Source of the DNA: Collinsella sp.
GTDB lineage: Bacteria; Actinomycetota; Coriobacteriia; Coriobacteriales; Coriobacteriaceae
Reading direction: 5' to 3'
Assembly: GCA_018376905.1 (NCBI GenBank)
Contig: JAHAAK010000019.1
Location: 1 to 40,853, forward strand
Length of the DNA stretch: 40,853 nucleotides
The position numbers were made by a program, and so were the translations under genes. Positions 8,781-17,475 of the stretch are shown piece by piece. How positions within the stretch are numbered: position 1 is the first letter of the stretch; every line of letters starts with the position of its first letter. Below the pieces are notes generated by a model. That model ran no database searches. It was not told where the DNA came from and saw only the letters and a program-made list of their open reading frames with translations.

Positions 8781-10754
8781 ATGAAGCTCGCACTTGCACA
8801 GATCGATATGCGCCTGGGTGATATTGAGGGCATTTGCGGCCGCATCGAGGACCAGGCTCGCCTGGCACATGAGCGCGGGGCGCGCGTACTGTGCGTCCCG
8901 GCTCCGCTCTTTATGGGCGCTCTGCCCGGCGGCCTGGTGGGCACTGCCGACTTTGAGCACGACATGCTGACAGGCCTGACCGGTGTTGCCGAGCGTATCC
9001 AAGAGCTCGATATGGTCTGCATCGTGCCCGCGGCGGTTTCGTTTGAGGGCCAGCCCCTGCTCGACTACATGATGCTTAAGGATGGTCGTGTGGTGCCTGC
9101 GCGCGCAAGTATTGCCCTGCAGCGTGGCGAGAGCAACGACGCGCGTTGGGCGCCTCCGGTGTTTGACGTGGACGGCGTGCGTATCGCCGTGGTGTTTGAC
9201 CTGGACCGCGAGCTCGAGATGCTGCCGACCGGTGTCGACCTCATTACCTATTTCCAGTTTAACGCGTTTGACATGACCGATCGCGAGACCGCCGCCGTCG
9301 CCGCCGTGCGCAGCGGTGCCTACCGCAAGATCGCCTCCAAGCGCAGCGTGTGGTTTGCCTGCATGGCTCCGGTCGGCGCCTATGACGAGTCGGTGTATAC
9401 CGGTGGGTCGTTTGTGCTCGACGATTGCGGTCGCGTGGTGGCCCAGGCGCCGTGCTTTGAGGAGAGCCTGCTGGTTCAGGAGATTCAGCGCGGCGTGATG
9501 CTCGATGCTCTGGAGGACCATGAGCTGCCCCAGTTTCGCTCCGAGGAGTGGCTGTGGCAGGCGCTGGTGCTTGCCGTGCGCGACAATGCCCGCGCCCGCG
9601 GTGCGTCGCGTGCCGTGGTGGCGCTCGAGGGCGATTTGCCGTCGTCCCTGTTGGCAGCGCTTGCCGTCGATGCCTTGGGTCCTCGTAACGTAATTGGCTT
9701 AGTGCTGGGGCGCAACCGCATCTTTACGCCGGCGCAGGAGGAGGCCGAGGCCGCCCGCTGTTCTGCTGTTCGCTCAATTGCTGAGTGTCTGCACATTCGC
9801 ACCGTCGAGCGCGATGCGCCGGATGCGGAGCGCGTGCTCGACCGCGACGTGTCGGCGGGCGATGCCGAGCGCCTGCGTTCGCGCGCGCTGGGCCTGATGC
9901 TCGAGGATACGGCGCTCGAGCTGGGCGCCATGGCGTTGAGCCCGCTTTCCAAGACTGAGTATGCACTGGCGGCGCCCGCGCTGTCCGGCGGCTACCAGGG
10001 CGATTTTGCGCCCTTTGGCGACGTGTATCTGTCGACGCTCGAGTTTGTGGCACGCGTGCGCAACCGCACCTCGGCCGTGGTGCCCCAAGAGCTCGTGACG
10101 CTCAACGCGGTAGAGGATTGCATGGATCGCGTGCTGGCGCAGGCACTCTCGGCGCTCGCCGGCCCGGTTGATATGCTCGATCGCGCGGCGCAGCTGCTGG
10201 GCGGGCTTGAGCCGGGCGAGGTCGATGGTGCGCTCGAGTCGCACGTGGACCGCAACCGCCCCTTTGATGACATCCCGATGGCCGCCGCCAAGCCCGAGGC
10301 CTGCTCGCTGCTGCTGATGCTCGTGCGCCAAGGTGAGGCTGCTCGTCGCATGCTACCGACGGCGCCGATCGTTTCGGCCCGTTCGTTTGCCGAACGCGCC
10401 TGGCCGTACATGCTTGCGTGGTCCGATCTGGGGCTCAACGGTAAGGAGCGCATGGCGGTTGATTCGCTGGCGCGCGCCGAGGTGCGCCGTTTTGCCGACG
10501 ACGATACGAGTGACCGTATGCGCGGCGAGATGATGGGCTTATTAGGCGAGCTGTTGGGTATTTCGCCCGAGCAGATGGAAGAGCTGCGCTCCGAGGACGG
10601 TCAGCGTCGTTTGCATGAGGGTATGAAGAAGTTTGAGGGCGAGGTCCAGGACGCCATCGATAAGATGATGGGCGGCCAGGGTGGACCGCAGGGAGGTCCG
10701 ATGCCGCACCCGCCGGTTGATCCGAGGCAGTTCCCATTCTTTAGCCAGAACTAG
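8781..10754 (+). CDS. NAD-synthase-like protein, catalytic residues lost
   Basis: The 657-residue product has the layout of glutamine-dependent NAD synthetase: an N-terminal nitrilase-fold domain (about 1-250, starting KLALAQIDMRLGD, later GGSFVLDDCGRVVAQ) and a synthetase-like domain (about 265-450, with LAALAVDALGPRNVIG and LSKTEYALA). The key residues appear replaced. The nitrilase Glu (FPE in the family) is in VPAPLF, the Lys region reads ARASIALQ, and the Cys (ICED) reads FDLD. The ATP-binding SGGxDS motif reads EGDLPSS. A further 170 or so residues end in a Gly/Pro-rich tail (GGQGGPQGGPMPHPP). It is probably a structural or regulatory relative rather than NadE itself. ATG 8781 follows GGAAAGGG. 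Alignments were made by eye from remembered family motifs. Confidence 0.8.
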   Translation: MKLALAQIDMRLGDIEGICGRIEDQARLAHERGARVLCVPAPLFMGALPGGLVGTADFEHDMLTGLTGVAERIQELDMVCIVPAAVSFEGQPLLDYMMLKDGRVVPARASIALQRGESNDARWAPPVFDVDGVRIAVVFDLDRELEMLPTGVDLITYFQFNAFDMTDRETAAVAAVRSGAYRKIASKRSVWFACMAPVGAYDESVYTGGSFVLDDCGRVVAQAPCFEESLLVQEIQRGVMLDALEDHELPQFRSEEWLWQALVLAVRDNARARGASRAVVALEGDLPSSLLAALAVDALGPRNVIGLVLGRNRIFTPAQEEAEAARCSAVRSIAECLHIRTVERDAPDAERVLDRDVSAGDAERLRSRALGLMLEDTALELGAMALSPLSKTEYALAAPALSGGYQGDFAPFGDVYLSTLEFVARVRNRTSAVVPQELVTLNAVEDCMDRVLAQALSALAGPVDMLDRAAQLLGGLEPGEVDGALESHVDRNRPFDDIPMAAAKPEACSLLLMLVRQGEAARRMLPTAPIVSARSFAERAWPYMLAWSDLGLNGKERMAVDSLARAEVRRFADDDTSDRMRGEMMGLLGELLGISPEQMEELRSEDGQRRLHEGMKKFEGEVQDAIDKMMGGQGGPQGGPMPHPPVDPRQFPFFSQN

Positions 10755-10871
10755 GGCAGAAGCAATCTTGCTTTAAGCATCTTGGCCCCGTTGTGTTATT
10801 CTAGAACAGACGTTCGTGAATGATGCGCGGGGCCTTGTCTTGCGCTGTGGTTGTGGCGAGGGGAGGTTGGC

Positions 10872-11393
10872 TTGGTTATCTTGGGCATCGACCCCGGTTT
10901 GGCTCATACGGGTTGGGGGATTATCGAGGAGCGGCGTGGCGAGGTTCGCTGCCGTGCCTATGGCTGCATCGAGACCAGCGCGGGCAGCCCGCTCGCGGTG
11001 CGCCTGTCGCATATCGCCCGTGACCTTAAGGATGTCGTCGAGCGTTATCGACCCGACACGGCTGCTGTCGAGAGCATCTACTTTGGCGCCAACGTTCGTT
11101 CGGCCATTCCCACGGCGCATGCCCGCGGCGCTGCGCTTGTGGCGCTTTCGGAGTGCGCGCTCGAGATTGGCGAGTACACGCCCATGCAGATCAAACAGGC
11201 CGTGGTGGGCACCGGCGCCGCGGACAAGCGGCAGGTCGCCTACATGGTACGCACGCTAACACAGCTCGACCACGACCCGCATCCCGACCATGCCGCCGAT
11301 GCCCTGGCTTGCGCCATCTGCCACGTAAACCTCAGCCGCACCCGCGCCCTTACCGGTGGCGAGTTCTATCAACAGAGAGGAACCGGATACTGA
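10872..11393 (+). CDS. ruvC: Holliday junction endonuclease RuvC
   Basis: RuvC nicks four-way DNA junctions symmetrically, completing RuvAB-driven branch migration. The acidic catalytic residues are visible: Asp in ILGIDPGLAHTGWG, Glu in AVESIYFGANV, and the C-terminal pair in DPHPDHAADALACA. The TTG at 10872 is chosen because GAGGGGAGG sits 5 bases upstream and it gives the family-typical start VILGIDPG with 173 residues; a TTG at 10851 would overlap the ribosome-binding site. The stop TGA overlaps the ruvA ATG by one base, so ruvC-ruvA-ruvB are translationally coupled. Confidence 0.93.
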   Translation: MVILGIDPGLAHTGWGIIEERRGEVRCRAYGCIETSAGSPLAVRLSHIARDLKDVVERYRPDTAAVESIYFGANVRSAIPTAHARGAALVALSECALEIGEYTPMQIKQAVVGTGAADKRQVAYMVRTLTQLDHDPHPDHAADALACAICHVNLSRTRALTGGEFYQQRGTGY

Positions 11394-12013
11394 TGATTTC
11401 CCAGCTCCACGGAACGCTTGTCGAGGCCACGATGAGCTCTGCCGTCGTCGATGTGTCGGGCGTTGGCTTTGAGCTCGGCATCTCGGGCAGCACTGCGGCC
11501 ACGTTGCCGACGCCCGGCGGCGAGGTCCGCCTCTACACGCGTATGCAGGTGCGCGAGGACGCCATGACACTTTTCGGTTTTTCCTCAAAGGATGAGCGCA
11601 CGATGTTCGACCGGCTCGTGTCTGTCTCGGGCGTTGGCCCGCGCCTGGCGCTCGCCGTGCTTTCCACCTATACCGTGGGGCAGCTGTATTCGCTGGTGAT
11701 GGCCGAGGACGACAAGGGCATGGCCAAGGTGCCCGGTGTGGGCAAAAAGACAGCTCAGCGTCTGATCCTGGAGCTCAAGAGCACCTTTGCCAAGGACAAG
11801 GGCTTTGTGCCGGTCGACGTGATTCCCGGCCAGGTTGCGATGCCCGTGCCCGCTGCTGCTCCCTCGGCCATCGATGATGCCCGTGCGGCGCTCCTTTCCA
11901 TGGGCTTTAGCCCGCAGGAGACCGATGTTGCCCTGAGCGGGTATGATGGGCAGAATATGCGTGTCGAGGATCTGCTCGGCGCGGCGCTTAAGCGACTCGG
12001 AATGGATGCGTGA
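11393..12013 (+). CDS. ruvA: Holliday junction branch migration protein RuvA
   Basis: RuvA binds four-way junctions as a tetramer and loads the RuvB motors. The 206 residues show an N-terminal OB-fold (ISQLHGTLVEA...VDVSGVGFEL), two helix-hairpin-helix motifs (SVSGVGPRLALAVLS and KVPGVGKKTAQRLILELK) and a C-terminal RuvB-interacting domain (DDARAALLSMGFSPQETDVAL). ATG 11393 shares one base with the ruvC stop, and AGAGAGG lies 12 bases upstream. Its own stop overlaps the ruvB ATG by one base. Confidence 0.96.
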   Translation: MISQLHGTLVEATMSSAVVDVSGVGFELGISGSTAATLPTPGGEVRLYTRMQVREDAMTLFGFSSKDERTMFDRLVSVSGVGPRLALAVLSTYTVGQLYSLVMAEDDKGMAKVPGVGKKTAQRLILELKSTFAKDKGFVPVDVIPGQVAMPVPAAAPSAIDDARAALLSMGFSPQETDVALSGYDGQNMRVEDLLGAALKRLGMDA

Positions 12014-13080
12014 TGTGGGAAGCCGATGACTCTCAGGACCTGTGGGCGACGCCCGGCAACTCGCCGGCGGCATCCATGGCGCACGGCGAGCGCATGGTGG
12101 GCTCGGAGCTGACGGCCGAGGACCTCGATGTCGACCGCACTTTGCGCCCCCAGCGCCTGGACGACTACTGTGGCCAGGAGCATATCAAGCAGAGCCTGCG
12201 CGTGTTGATCGAAGCGGCACAGAGCCGTGGCGAGACGCTCGACCACGTGATCTTCTCGGGTCCTCCGGGTCTGGGCAAGACCACGCTGGCTACCGTTATC
12301 GCCAACGAGTTGGGCGCTCAGATCAAGACCACGAGTGGCCCTGCCATCGCGCGTACCGGCGACCTCGCGGCCATCCTTACTAACTTGCAGCCGGGTGATG
12401 TGCTGTTTATCGACGAGATCCACCGCCTCAACCGTTCGGTCGAGGAGGTCCTGTACCCCGCGATGGAGGACTTTGCCCTCGATATCGTTATCGGTAAGGG
12501 TCCGGCGGCGCGCTCGATTCGCCTGGATATCCCTAAGTTCACGCTGGTGGCGGCAACGACTCGCTCGGGCATGCTGACCGGCCCGCTGCGCGACCGCTTT
12601 GGCATTTCGTATCGCCTGGATTACTACACGGTCGAGGAGCTTGCCCAGATCGTGACCCGCTCGGCGACCATCTTGGGCGTGACGATCGACCACCCCAGTG
12701 CACTCGAGATCGGCTCGCGTTCGCGCGGCACGCCACGTCTTGCCAACCGCCTGCTCAAGCGCGTGCGCGACTATGCGCAGGTGCGCGGCAACGGTCCCAT
12801 CGAGCTCGATATCTGTCGCCAGGCGCTCGAGTTCTTCGAGATCGACGAGCTCGGTCTGGACTGGATGGATATTCGCATCTTGGAGACGCTCGCTAAGACG
12901 TTCTCCGGTCGTGCCGTGGGACTTACGACCCTTGCCAGCGCGGTGGGCGAGGACCCGGGCACGCTCGAGGATGTCTATGAGCCCTATCTGCTGCAGTGCG
13001 GCTTGATGATTCGCACGCCCCAGGGCCGTCAGGCAACGCTTCGCACCTTTGAGCATTTGGGTATCGAGCCAGCCGTTTAG
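12013..13080 (+). CDS. ruvB: Holliday junction DNA helicase RuvB
   Basis: RuvB is the AAA+ hexameric motor that drives branch migration with RuvA. The 355 residues include the N-terminal RTLRPQRLDDYCGQEHIK segment, Walker A GPPGLGKTTLA, Walker B and neighbourhood FIDEIHRLNRSVEE, sensor region VAATTRSGMLTGPLRDRF and a C-terminal winged helix ending in FEHLGIEPAV. The N-terminal extension of about 35 residues is longer than in Escherichia coli. ATG 12013 overlaps the ruvA stop (TGATG); a GTG at 12010 is also in frame but less likely. Confidence 0.97.
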   Translation: MWEADDSQDLWATPGNSPAASMAHGERMVGSELTAEDLDVDRTLRPQRLDDYCGQEHIKQSLRVLIEAAQSRGETLDHVIFSGPPGLGKTTLATVIANELGAQIKTTSGPAIARTGDLAAILTNLQPGDVLFIDEIHRLNRSVEEVLYPAMEDFALDIVIGKGPAARSIRLDIPKFTLVAATTRSGMLTGPLRDRFGISYRLDYYTVEELAQIVTRSATILGVTIDHPSALEIGSRSRGTPRLANRLLKRVRDYAQVRGNGPIELDICRQALEFFEIDELGLDWMDIRILETLAKTFSGRAVGLTTLASAVGEDPGTLEDVYEPYLLQCGLMIRTPQGRQATLRTFEHLGIEPAV

Positions 13081-13157
13081 AGTCGGGTTTGTTTTGGCTA
13101 GTCTGTAGGCTATCGCTGGGCATCGGGTAAACATATCGCCGTTCATCGGTTATGGGC

Positions 13158-13186
13158 GTTTTACTATTGCGCGCCCGTGCTATGCT
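13158..13186 (+). promoter_or_regulatory. Possible fhs promoter (extended -10)
   Basis: TATGCT at 13181-13186 is preceded by TGC (13178-13180), an extended -10 arrangement. The -35 candidate at 13158-13163 (GTTTTA, 17-base spacer) is weak. It lies about 40 bases before the fhs start. Confidence 0.35.
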
Positions 13187-13226
13187 GAATTGGTCTTTTT
13201 CTCATTCGGTAACGAAAGGACCGCCC

Positions 13227-14894
13227 ATGCCTACTGACATCGAAATCGCACGTTCTGTCACGCCGCTGCCTATTACCGAGGTGGCCAAGAACGCCGGCGT
13301 CGACGTTAAGCACCTTATTCCGTACGGCTTCGACAAGGCTAAGGTCGACTATTCACTGCTCAACGAGCCGACTGATCACCAGGCCAAGCTCGTCCTCGTG
13401 ACCGCTATCAACCCAACGCCCGCGGGCGAGGGCAAGACCACCACGACCATCGGTCTGGCCGATGGCCTGCGTCGTCGCGGTATCAAGAGCGCCGTGGCCC
13501 TGCGTGAGCCTTCGCTCGGTCCCGTCTTTGGCGTCAAGGGCGGTGCCGCTGGCGGCGGTTGGGCCCAGGTCATTCCCATGGAGGACATCAACCTGCACTT
13601 TACCGGCGACTTCCATGCCATCGGTGCTGCCAACAACCTGCTGGCCGCCATGCTCGATAACCACATCCAGCAGGGCAATCAGCTCGGTATTGACGTTAAG
13701 CGCATCACCTGGAAGCGCGTCGTCGACATGAACGACCGTCAGCTGCGCCATGTTATCGATGGCATTGGCGGTAAGGCCCAAGGTGTGCCGCGCGAGGACG
13801 GCTTCGACATCACCGTTGCCTCCGAGGTCATGGCAATCCTGTGCCTGTCTACGAGCATCAACGACCTCAAGGAACGCTTGGGTGAGATTGTCGTCGGCTA
13901 TAGCTTTGCCGGCGAGCCCGTCCGTGCCCGCGACCTCAAGGCCCAGGGTGCCATGGCCGCGTTGCTTAAGGACGCGCTTAAGCCCAACCTGGTGCAAACG
14001 CTCGAGGGCACGCCCGCGTTTGTCCACGGCGGCCCCTTCGCCAACATTGCCCACGGCTGCAACTCTATTATGGCCACGCGTATGGCGATGCGCTTTGGCG
14101 ATGTTGCCATTACCGAGGCCGGCTTCGGTGCCGATCTGGGTGCCGAGAAGTTCCTCGACATCAAGTGCCGCATGACGGGCGTTCGCCCCAGCGCCGTCGT
14201 GGTCGTCGCGACCGCTCGTGCGCTTAAGTACAACGGTGGCGTCGCCAAGGCCGACCTCAACGAGGAGAACCTCGAGGCACTCAAGGCTGGCATGCCCAAC
14301 TTGCTGCGTCATGTCGACAACATCCAGAACGTTTATGGTCTGCCCTGCGTGGTCGCCATCAACCGCTTCCCGACGGACACCGAGGCTGAGCTTGCACTCA
14401 TCGAGTCCGAGTGCCAGAAGCTCGGCGTCAACGTTAAGCTTTCCGAGGTCTGGGCCAAGGGCGGCGAGGGCGCGCTCGAGCTGGCCGATGAGGTCATGCG
14501 TCTGATTGAGCAGCCGAGCGAGCTCAAGTTTGCCTATGAGGACGGCGCTGATGTCGCTGATGCCCTCGAGGCCGTTGCCACCAAGGTCTACCGCGCCGAC
14601 GGCGTTGACTTTACGCCGGCCGCCAAGCGCCAGCTCGCCGAGCTGCGCGAGAACGGCTTTGGCAACCTGCCGGTGTGCGTCGCCAAGACGCAGTACAGCT
14701 TTAGCGACAACGCCAAGGCCCTGGGCGCTCCCGAGAACTTCCGCATCACCGTGCGTGAGCTCAAGGTTTCCGCCGGTGCCCACTTTGTGGTCGCGCTGAC
14801 CGGCAGCGTTCTGACCATGCCGGGTCTGCCCAAGGTGCCCGCGGCCGAGAACATCGACGTCGACAACGACGGCAACATCACCGGCCTGTTCTAA
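13227..14894 (+). CDS. fhs: Formate-tetrahydrofolate ligase
   Basis: It makes 10-formyl-THF from formate, THF and ATP, feeding purine and one-carbon metabolism. The 555 residues match the usual length. The ATP-binding loop is NPTPAGEGKTTTTIGLADGL (about residues 64-83), and other hallmarks are REPSLGPVFGVKGGAAGGG, GGPFANIAHGCNS, EAGFGADLGAEKF and the C-terminal LTGSVLTMPGLPKVPAAENI. ATG 13227 follows GAAAGGA by 6 bases; an in-frame upstream start near 13152 would precede the likely promoter and is rejected. It is monocistronic with its own terminator. Partner enzymes lie at 23062-24551. Confidence 0.97.
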   Translation: MPTDIEIARSVTPLPITEVAKNAGVDVKHLIPYGFDKAKVDYSLLNEPTDHQAKLVLVTAINPTPAGEGKTTTTIGLADGLRRRGIKSAVALREPSLGPVFGVKGGAAGGGWAQVIPMEDINLHFTGDFHAIGAANNLLAAMLDNHIQQGNQLGIDVKRITWKRVVDMNDRQLRHVIDGIGGKAQGVPREDGFDITVASEVMAILCLSTSINDLKERLGEIVVGYSFAGEPVRARDLKAQGAMAALLKDALKPNLVQTLEGTPAFVHGGPFANIAHGCNSIMATRMAMRFGDVAITEAGFGADLGAEKFLDIKCRMTGVRPSAVVVVATARALKYNGGVAKADLNEENLEALKAGMPNLLRHVDNIQNVYGLPCVVAINRFPTDTEAELALIESECQKLGVNVKLSEVWAKGGEGALELADEVMRLIEQPSELKFAYEDGADVADALEAVATKVYRADGVDFTPAAKRQLAELRENGFGNLPVCVAKTQYSFSDNAKALGAPENFRITVRELKVSAGAHFVVALTGSVLTMPGLPKVPAAENIDVDNDGNITGLF

Positions 14895-14919
14895 GTCTGC
14901 TGTCCATAGCTGCTTGTCC

Positions 14920-14955
14920 GCCCCGCCGTGCCCACAAGGCCCGGCGGGGCTTTTT
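14920..14955 (+). terminator. Rho-independent terminator after fhs
   Basis: GCCCCGCCG (14920-14928) pairs with CGGCGGGGC (14942-14950), a 9-bp GC stem followed directly by TTTTT. Confidence 0.9.
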
Positions 14956-15019
14956 GATCCTTAGGCCCGCGCATGTCTTGTAGATACCGACGGACTCTGC
15001 CCATCATAGGCTTTTGCGC

Positions 15020-15028
15020 TGGTAGAAT
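15020..15028 (+). promoter_or_regulatory. Extended -10 box for the 15074 gene
   Basis: TGG-TAGAAT forms an extended -10 element 45 bases before the start codon. No clear -35 is seen at 17 bases. Confidence 0.35.
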
Positions 15029-15073
15029 GCATGGATAACTTGATGCTTACAGGCGACGGAAAGGAATCGTTGC

Positions 15074-16063
15074 ATGGATCAGGACAAGACAACCGTGATG
15101 GGCGGCTACGGTTCCGCGCAGGCTGGCGATAGCGCCGATGCGACCCGCGTTGTTCCCAACCCCGGTTATGTCGACCCCGCCGCGACGCAGCCTTCTGCCG
15201 AGCCCACACGAGTTATGGGCTATGGCGACGCGGCGCAGGACCCTTACGCTGCATCTTTGCAAAGCCCCTATGGCAACGCGGCGGCAGGCCCGTTTGATTA
15301 CGCGCCGCAGGATTCTTATGCCGCCTCGACGCCGAATCCCTATGATGACCTGCCGCAGAATCCCATTCCGCAGCCTCTGCAGACGACGTATATGCCTCGC
15401 ACGGCGCAGCCTCGCTACGAGTCGCGCGAGCCGTATCGCGAGTACCCCAAGTCGATTCCGCAATATGGCGAGGACGAGGAAGAGACGCCGTCGCGTTCGT
15501 CGAGCGTGATTAAGAAGATCCTCATCGTGCTGGCGATCTTCTTTGCGCTGTCGGTTGTGTTTGCCATCGTGTCGGGCATGCTCAACAAGCGAGGGAGTTC
15601 AACGGCCGATGCCACTGTCGAGCAAACCGAGTCCGCCTCGTCTAGCACCGTCGATCTGAGCGATATCCCGGGGCAGTACTGGTCCAACGCCAAGAAGATC
15701 CTCAAGTCGCGCGGCGCCGATCTTTCGAATGCCGTGGTCCTGACTGATGATGGCTCAACGCCCGTCGTCGATGCCAACTGGGTCGTTACTTCTGCCTACT
15801 ATAACGACAGCGGCAACCTTGAAATTCAGCTCACGCACAAGAACGGCTTGGGCAACTCGTCCGACGGACAAAGCGGTACCGACAGCTCGAGCTCCAATAC
15901 GCTGGAGGACTTGAGCAACAAGGCACAGGAGTTGGGAGACAAGGCGCAAGAGCTGGGCGACACGGCACAAAACCTGGGCGATACCGCGCAGAACTTGGGC
16001 AGTATGGCGACGGATGCTTGGAACGCCCTGCAAAACGGCATCTCGGGCGTGCAGGGAAACTAG
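15074..16063 (+). CDS. Single-pass membrane protein with PASTA-like exterior
   Basis: Function unknown; 329 residues. The N-terminal 140 residues are Pro/Tyr/Ala-rich with repeated YAAS...PY units and three Thr-Val motifs (KTTVMGGYG, ATRVVPN, PTRVMGYG) that resemble phospho-threonine sites read by FHA domains. A charged stretch (GEDEEETPSRSSS) precedes one transmembrane helix near 147-170 (KKILIVLAIFFALSVVFAIV). Outside, DIPGQYWSNAKKILKSRGADL resembles PASTA-type domains of serine/threonine kinases. The C-terminus has heptad repeats (LGDKAQE, LGDTAQN, LGDTAQN), suggesting a coiled coil. ATG 15074 follows GAAAGGA. Only 12 bases separate its stop from the convergent CDF gene. A cell-envelope sensor or kinase substrate is an inference only. 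Confidence 0.8.
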   Translation: MDQDKTTVMGGYGSAQAGDSADATRVVPNPGYVDPAATQPSAEPTRVMGYGDAAQDPYAASLQSPYGNAAAGPFDYAPQDSYAASTPNPYDDLPQNPIPQPLQTTYMPRTAQPRYESREPYREYPKSIPQYGEDEEETPSRSSSVIKKILIVLAIFFALSVVFAIVSGMLNKRGSSTADATVEQTESASSSTVDLSDIPGQYWSNAKKILKSRGADLSNAVVLTDDGSTPVVDANWVVTSAYYNDSGNLEIQLTHKNGLGNSSDGQSGTDSSSSNTLEDLSNKAQELGDKAQELGDTAQNLGDTAQNLGSMATDAWNALQNGISGVQGN

Positions 16064-16075
16064 CTGTTAAACAGG

Positions 16076-17257
16076 CTACAGCTGCTCGGCCGGACGGTCG
16101 GGCGAGCTAAAGCCCGAATCAAACGTGACGACGCACGAGACGTCGGGCCGGCGCTCGTGCACGATGCGCGTGACGAGCTCCAGCAGCTCCTCGTCGGATA
16201 TGTCAAAGCCGTCGGGACGCACCAGGTCAAACGAAACGAACCCGTCGTGCTCGTGCAGGTCGTGGATGGAGAGCGCGGGATCGATCTGCATGACGCCGCG
16301 CTTGACCCAGCCGCGCAAGTCATCGCCGGTTGTCGCGATGGGGTCGCAGTGCAGCGTGATACCAATGCCCATCTGGCGCTTAATGTCGTGCTCGATGGTG
16401 TCCAGAATCTCGTGGTGCTCAAACGCGTCGCCCTCGCCGGGCATCTCCACGTGGGCACTGGCAAACTGACGACCGGGGCCGTAGTCGTGCACCATGAGGT
16501 CGTGTGTGCCCAAGACCTGCGGATAGGACATGATCTTGTCGCGGATTGCCTGGACGAGCTTGGGGTCGGGCGCTTGCCCCAGCAACGGGCTGATGGCGTC
16601 GCGCACCAGGCCCAGGCCGCTGATGCAGATGAAGATGCCCACACCCAGGCCTGCCCAGCCATCGAGATCAAAGCCGGTCGTCTGCGAAATAAGCGCCGCC
16701 ACCAAGACCGAGCCCGAGGTGATGACGTCGTTTTTGGAGTCCTGCGCCGTGGCGATGAGCGTTTCGGAGTCGATGCGGTCGCCCAGCGTGCGGTTGAACG
16801 CGGTCATCCAGAGCTTAACGAGCATGGACAAGACGAGGGCGGCTAAGGAGAGCACCGAATATGCAGTGGGGGAAGGCTTGATGATCTTAGTGACCGACTC
16901 GAGGATCAGATTGATGCCGACGGCGCAAACCAGGACGGCGACGAACAGGCCGGCTAGGTACTCATAGCGACCGTGGCCATAGGGGTGGCCTTCGTCTGCC
17001 GGGCGGCTGGCAAGGCGGAACCCGAGCAGACTCACGATGTTGCTCGAGGCATCGGAGAGGTTGTTGAAAGCGTCGGCGATGAGGGAGACGGAGCCGGCGA
17101 GCAGGCCCGCGATGCCCTTGGCCAAGCACAGCGTGATATTGAGGCCGATGCAGATGAGGCTTGCGGCAAAACCCGCGTTGGTGCGGCAGGAGGTATCGAC
17201 CGGCTCGCTTTCGCTGCCGGGAACAAGCATATGTACCAGCCGATTTACAAATAGCAT
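16076..17257 (-). CDS. Cation diffusion facilitator metal exporter
   Basis: This inner-membrane protein exports divalent metals in exchange for protons; 393 residues. The CDF signature is clear: SVSLIADAFNNLSDASSNIVSLLGFRLA in helix 2, PADEGHPYGHGRYEYLAGL between helices 2 and 3, and AQDSKNDVITSG in helix 5. The DxxxD pattern in helix 5, rather than HxxxD, suggests Mn or Fe over Zn, by family analogy. A cytoplasmic dimerisation domain follows (VHDYGPGRQFASAHVEMPGE), then an unusually long His- and Asp-containing tail (HDLHEHDGF). The ATG at 17257 is preferred because GAGGAC lies about 8 bases upstream; in-frame starts at 17278 and 17416 lack one. Confidence 0.92.
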   Translation of the reverse strand: MLFVNRLVHMLVPGSESEPVDTSCRTNAGFAASLICIGLNITLCLAKGIAGLLAGSVSLIADAFNNLSDASSNIVSLLGFRLASRPADEGHPYGHGRYEYLAGLFVAVLVCAVGINLILESVTKIIKPSPTAYSVLSLAALVLSMLVKLWMTAFNRTLGDRIDSETLIATAQDSKNDVITSGSVLVAALISQTTGFDLDGWAGLGVGIFICISGLGLVRDAISPLLGQAPDPKLVQAIRDKIMSYPQVLGTHDLMVHDYGPGRQFASAHVEMPGEGDAFEHHEILDTIEHDIKRQMGIGITLHCDPIATTGDDLRGWVKRGVMQIDPALSIHDLHEHDGFVSFDLVRPDGFDISDEELLELVTRIVHERRPDVSCVVTFDSGFSSPDRPAEQL

Positions 17258-17428
17258 AGTGGTCGTCCTCACAATCATGTTTAAGGGGATAGTGTAGCTC
17301 GCGCGGGGGCGCCGTGCACCGATGCTCAGAAAATGCAGCAATAGTCTGCCGGTGCTAACGAGCGAGCCTTCTCGTCTGCCTGGGTGGTCCATTTTGGGCC
17401 ACATGGGTATGGGCATGTGCCTGCTTGC

Positions 17429-17447
17429 TCGACATACTTAATGTCGA
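17429..17447. promoter_or_regulatory. Palindrome upstream of zinc-ribbon gene
   Basis: TCGACAT-N5-ATGTCGA is a perfect 7-bp inverted repeat, 29 bases before the start codon at 17476, in the divergent region with the CDF gene. It may be an operator or a 5'-leader hairpin. Confidence 0.4.
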
Positions 17448-17475
17448 CAGCCCCTGTGCAAAGGAGGACGTTTCC

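Noticed and set aside
8283..9521. 412-codon minus-strand frame across the superoxide reductase and NAD-synthase-like genes
   Set aside because: It spans two good plus-strand genes and the terminator between them; composition is shadow-like.
13081..13226. THF riboswitch upstream of fhs
   Set aside because: The 146-base leader region shows no paired conserved segments of a folate riboswitch; only a promoter-like box is visible.
13353..14783. 476-codon minus-strand frame opposite fhs
   Set aside because: Shadow of a clearly recognised enzyme gene.
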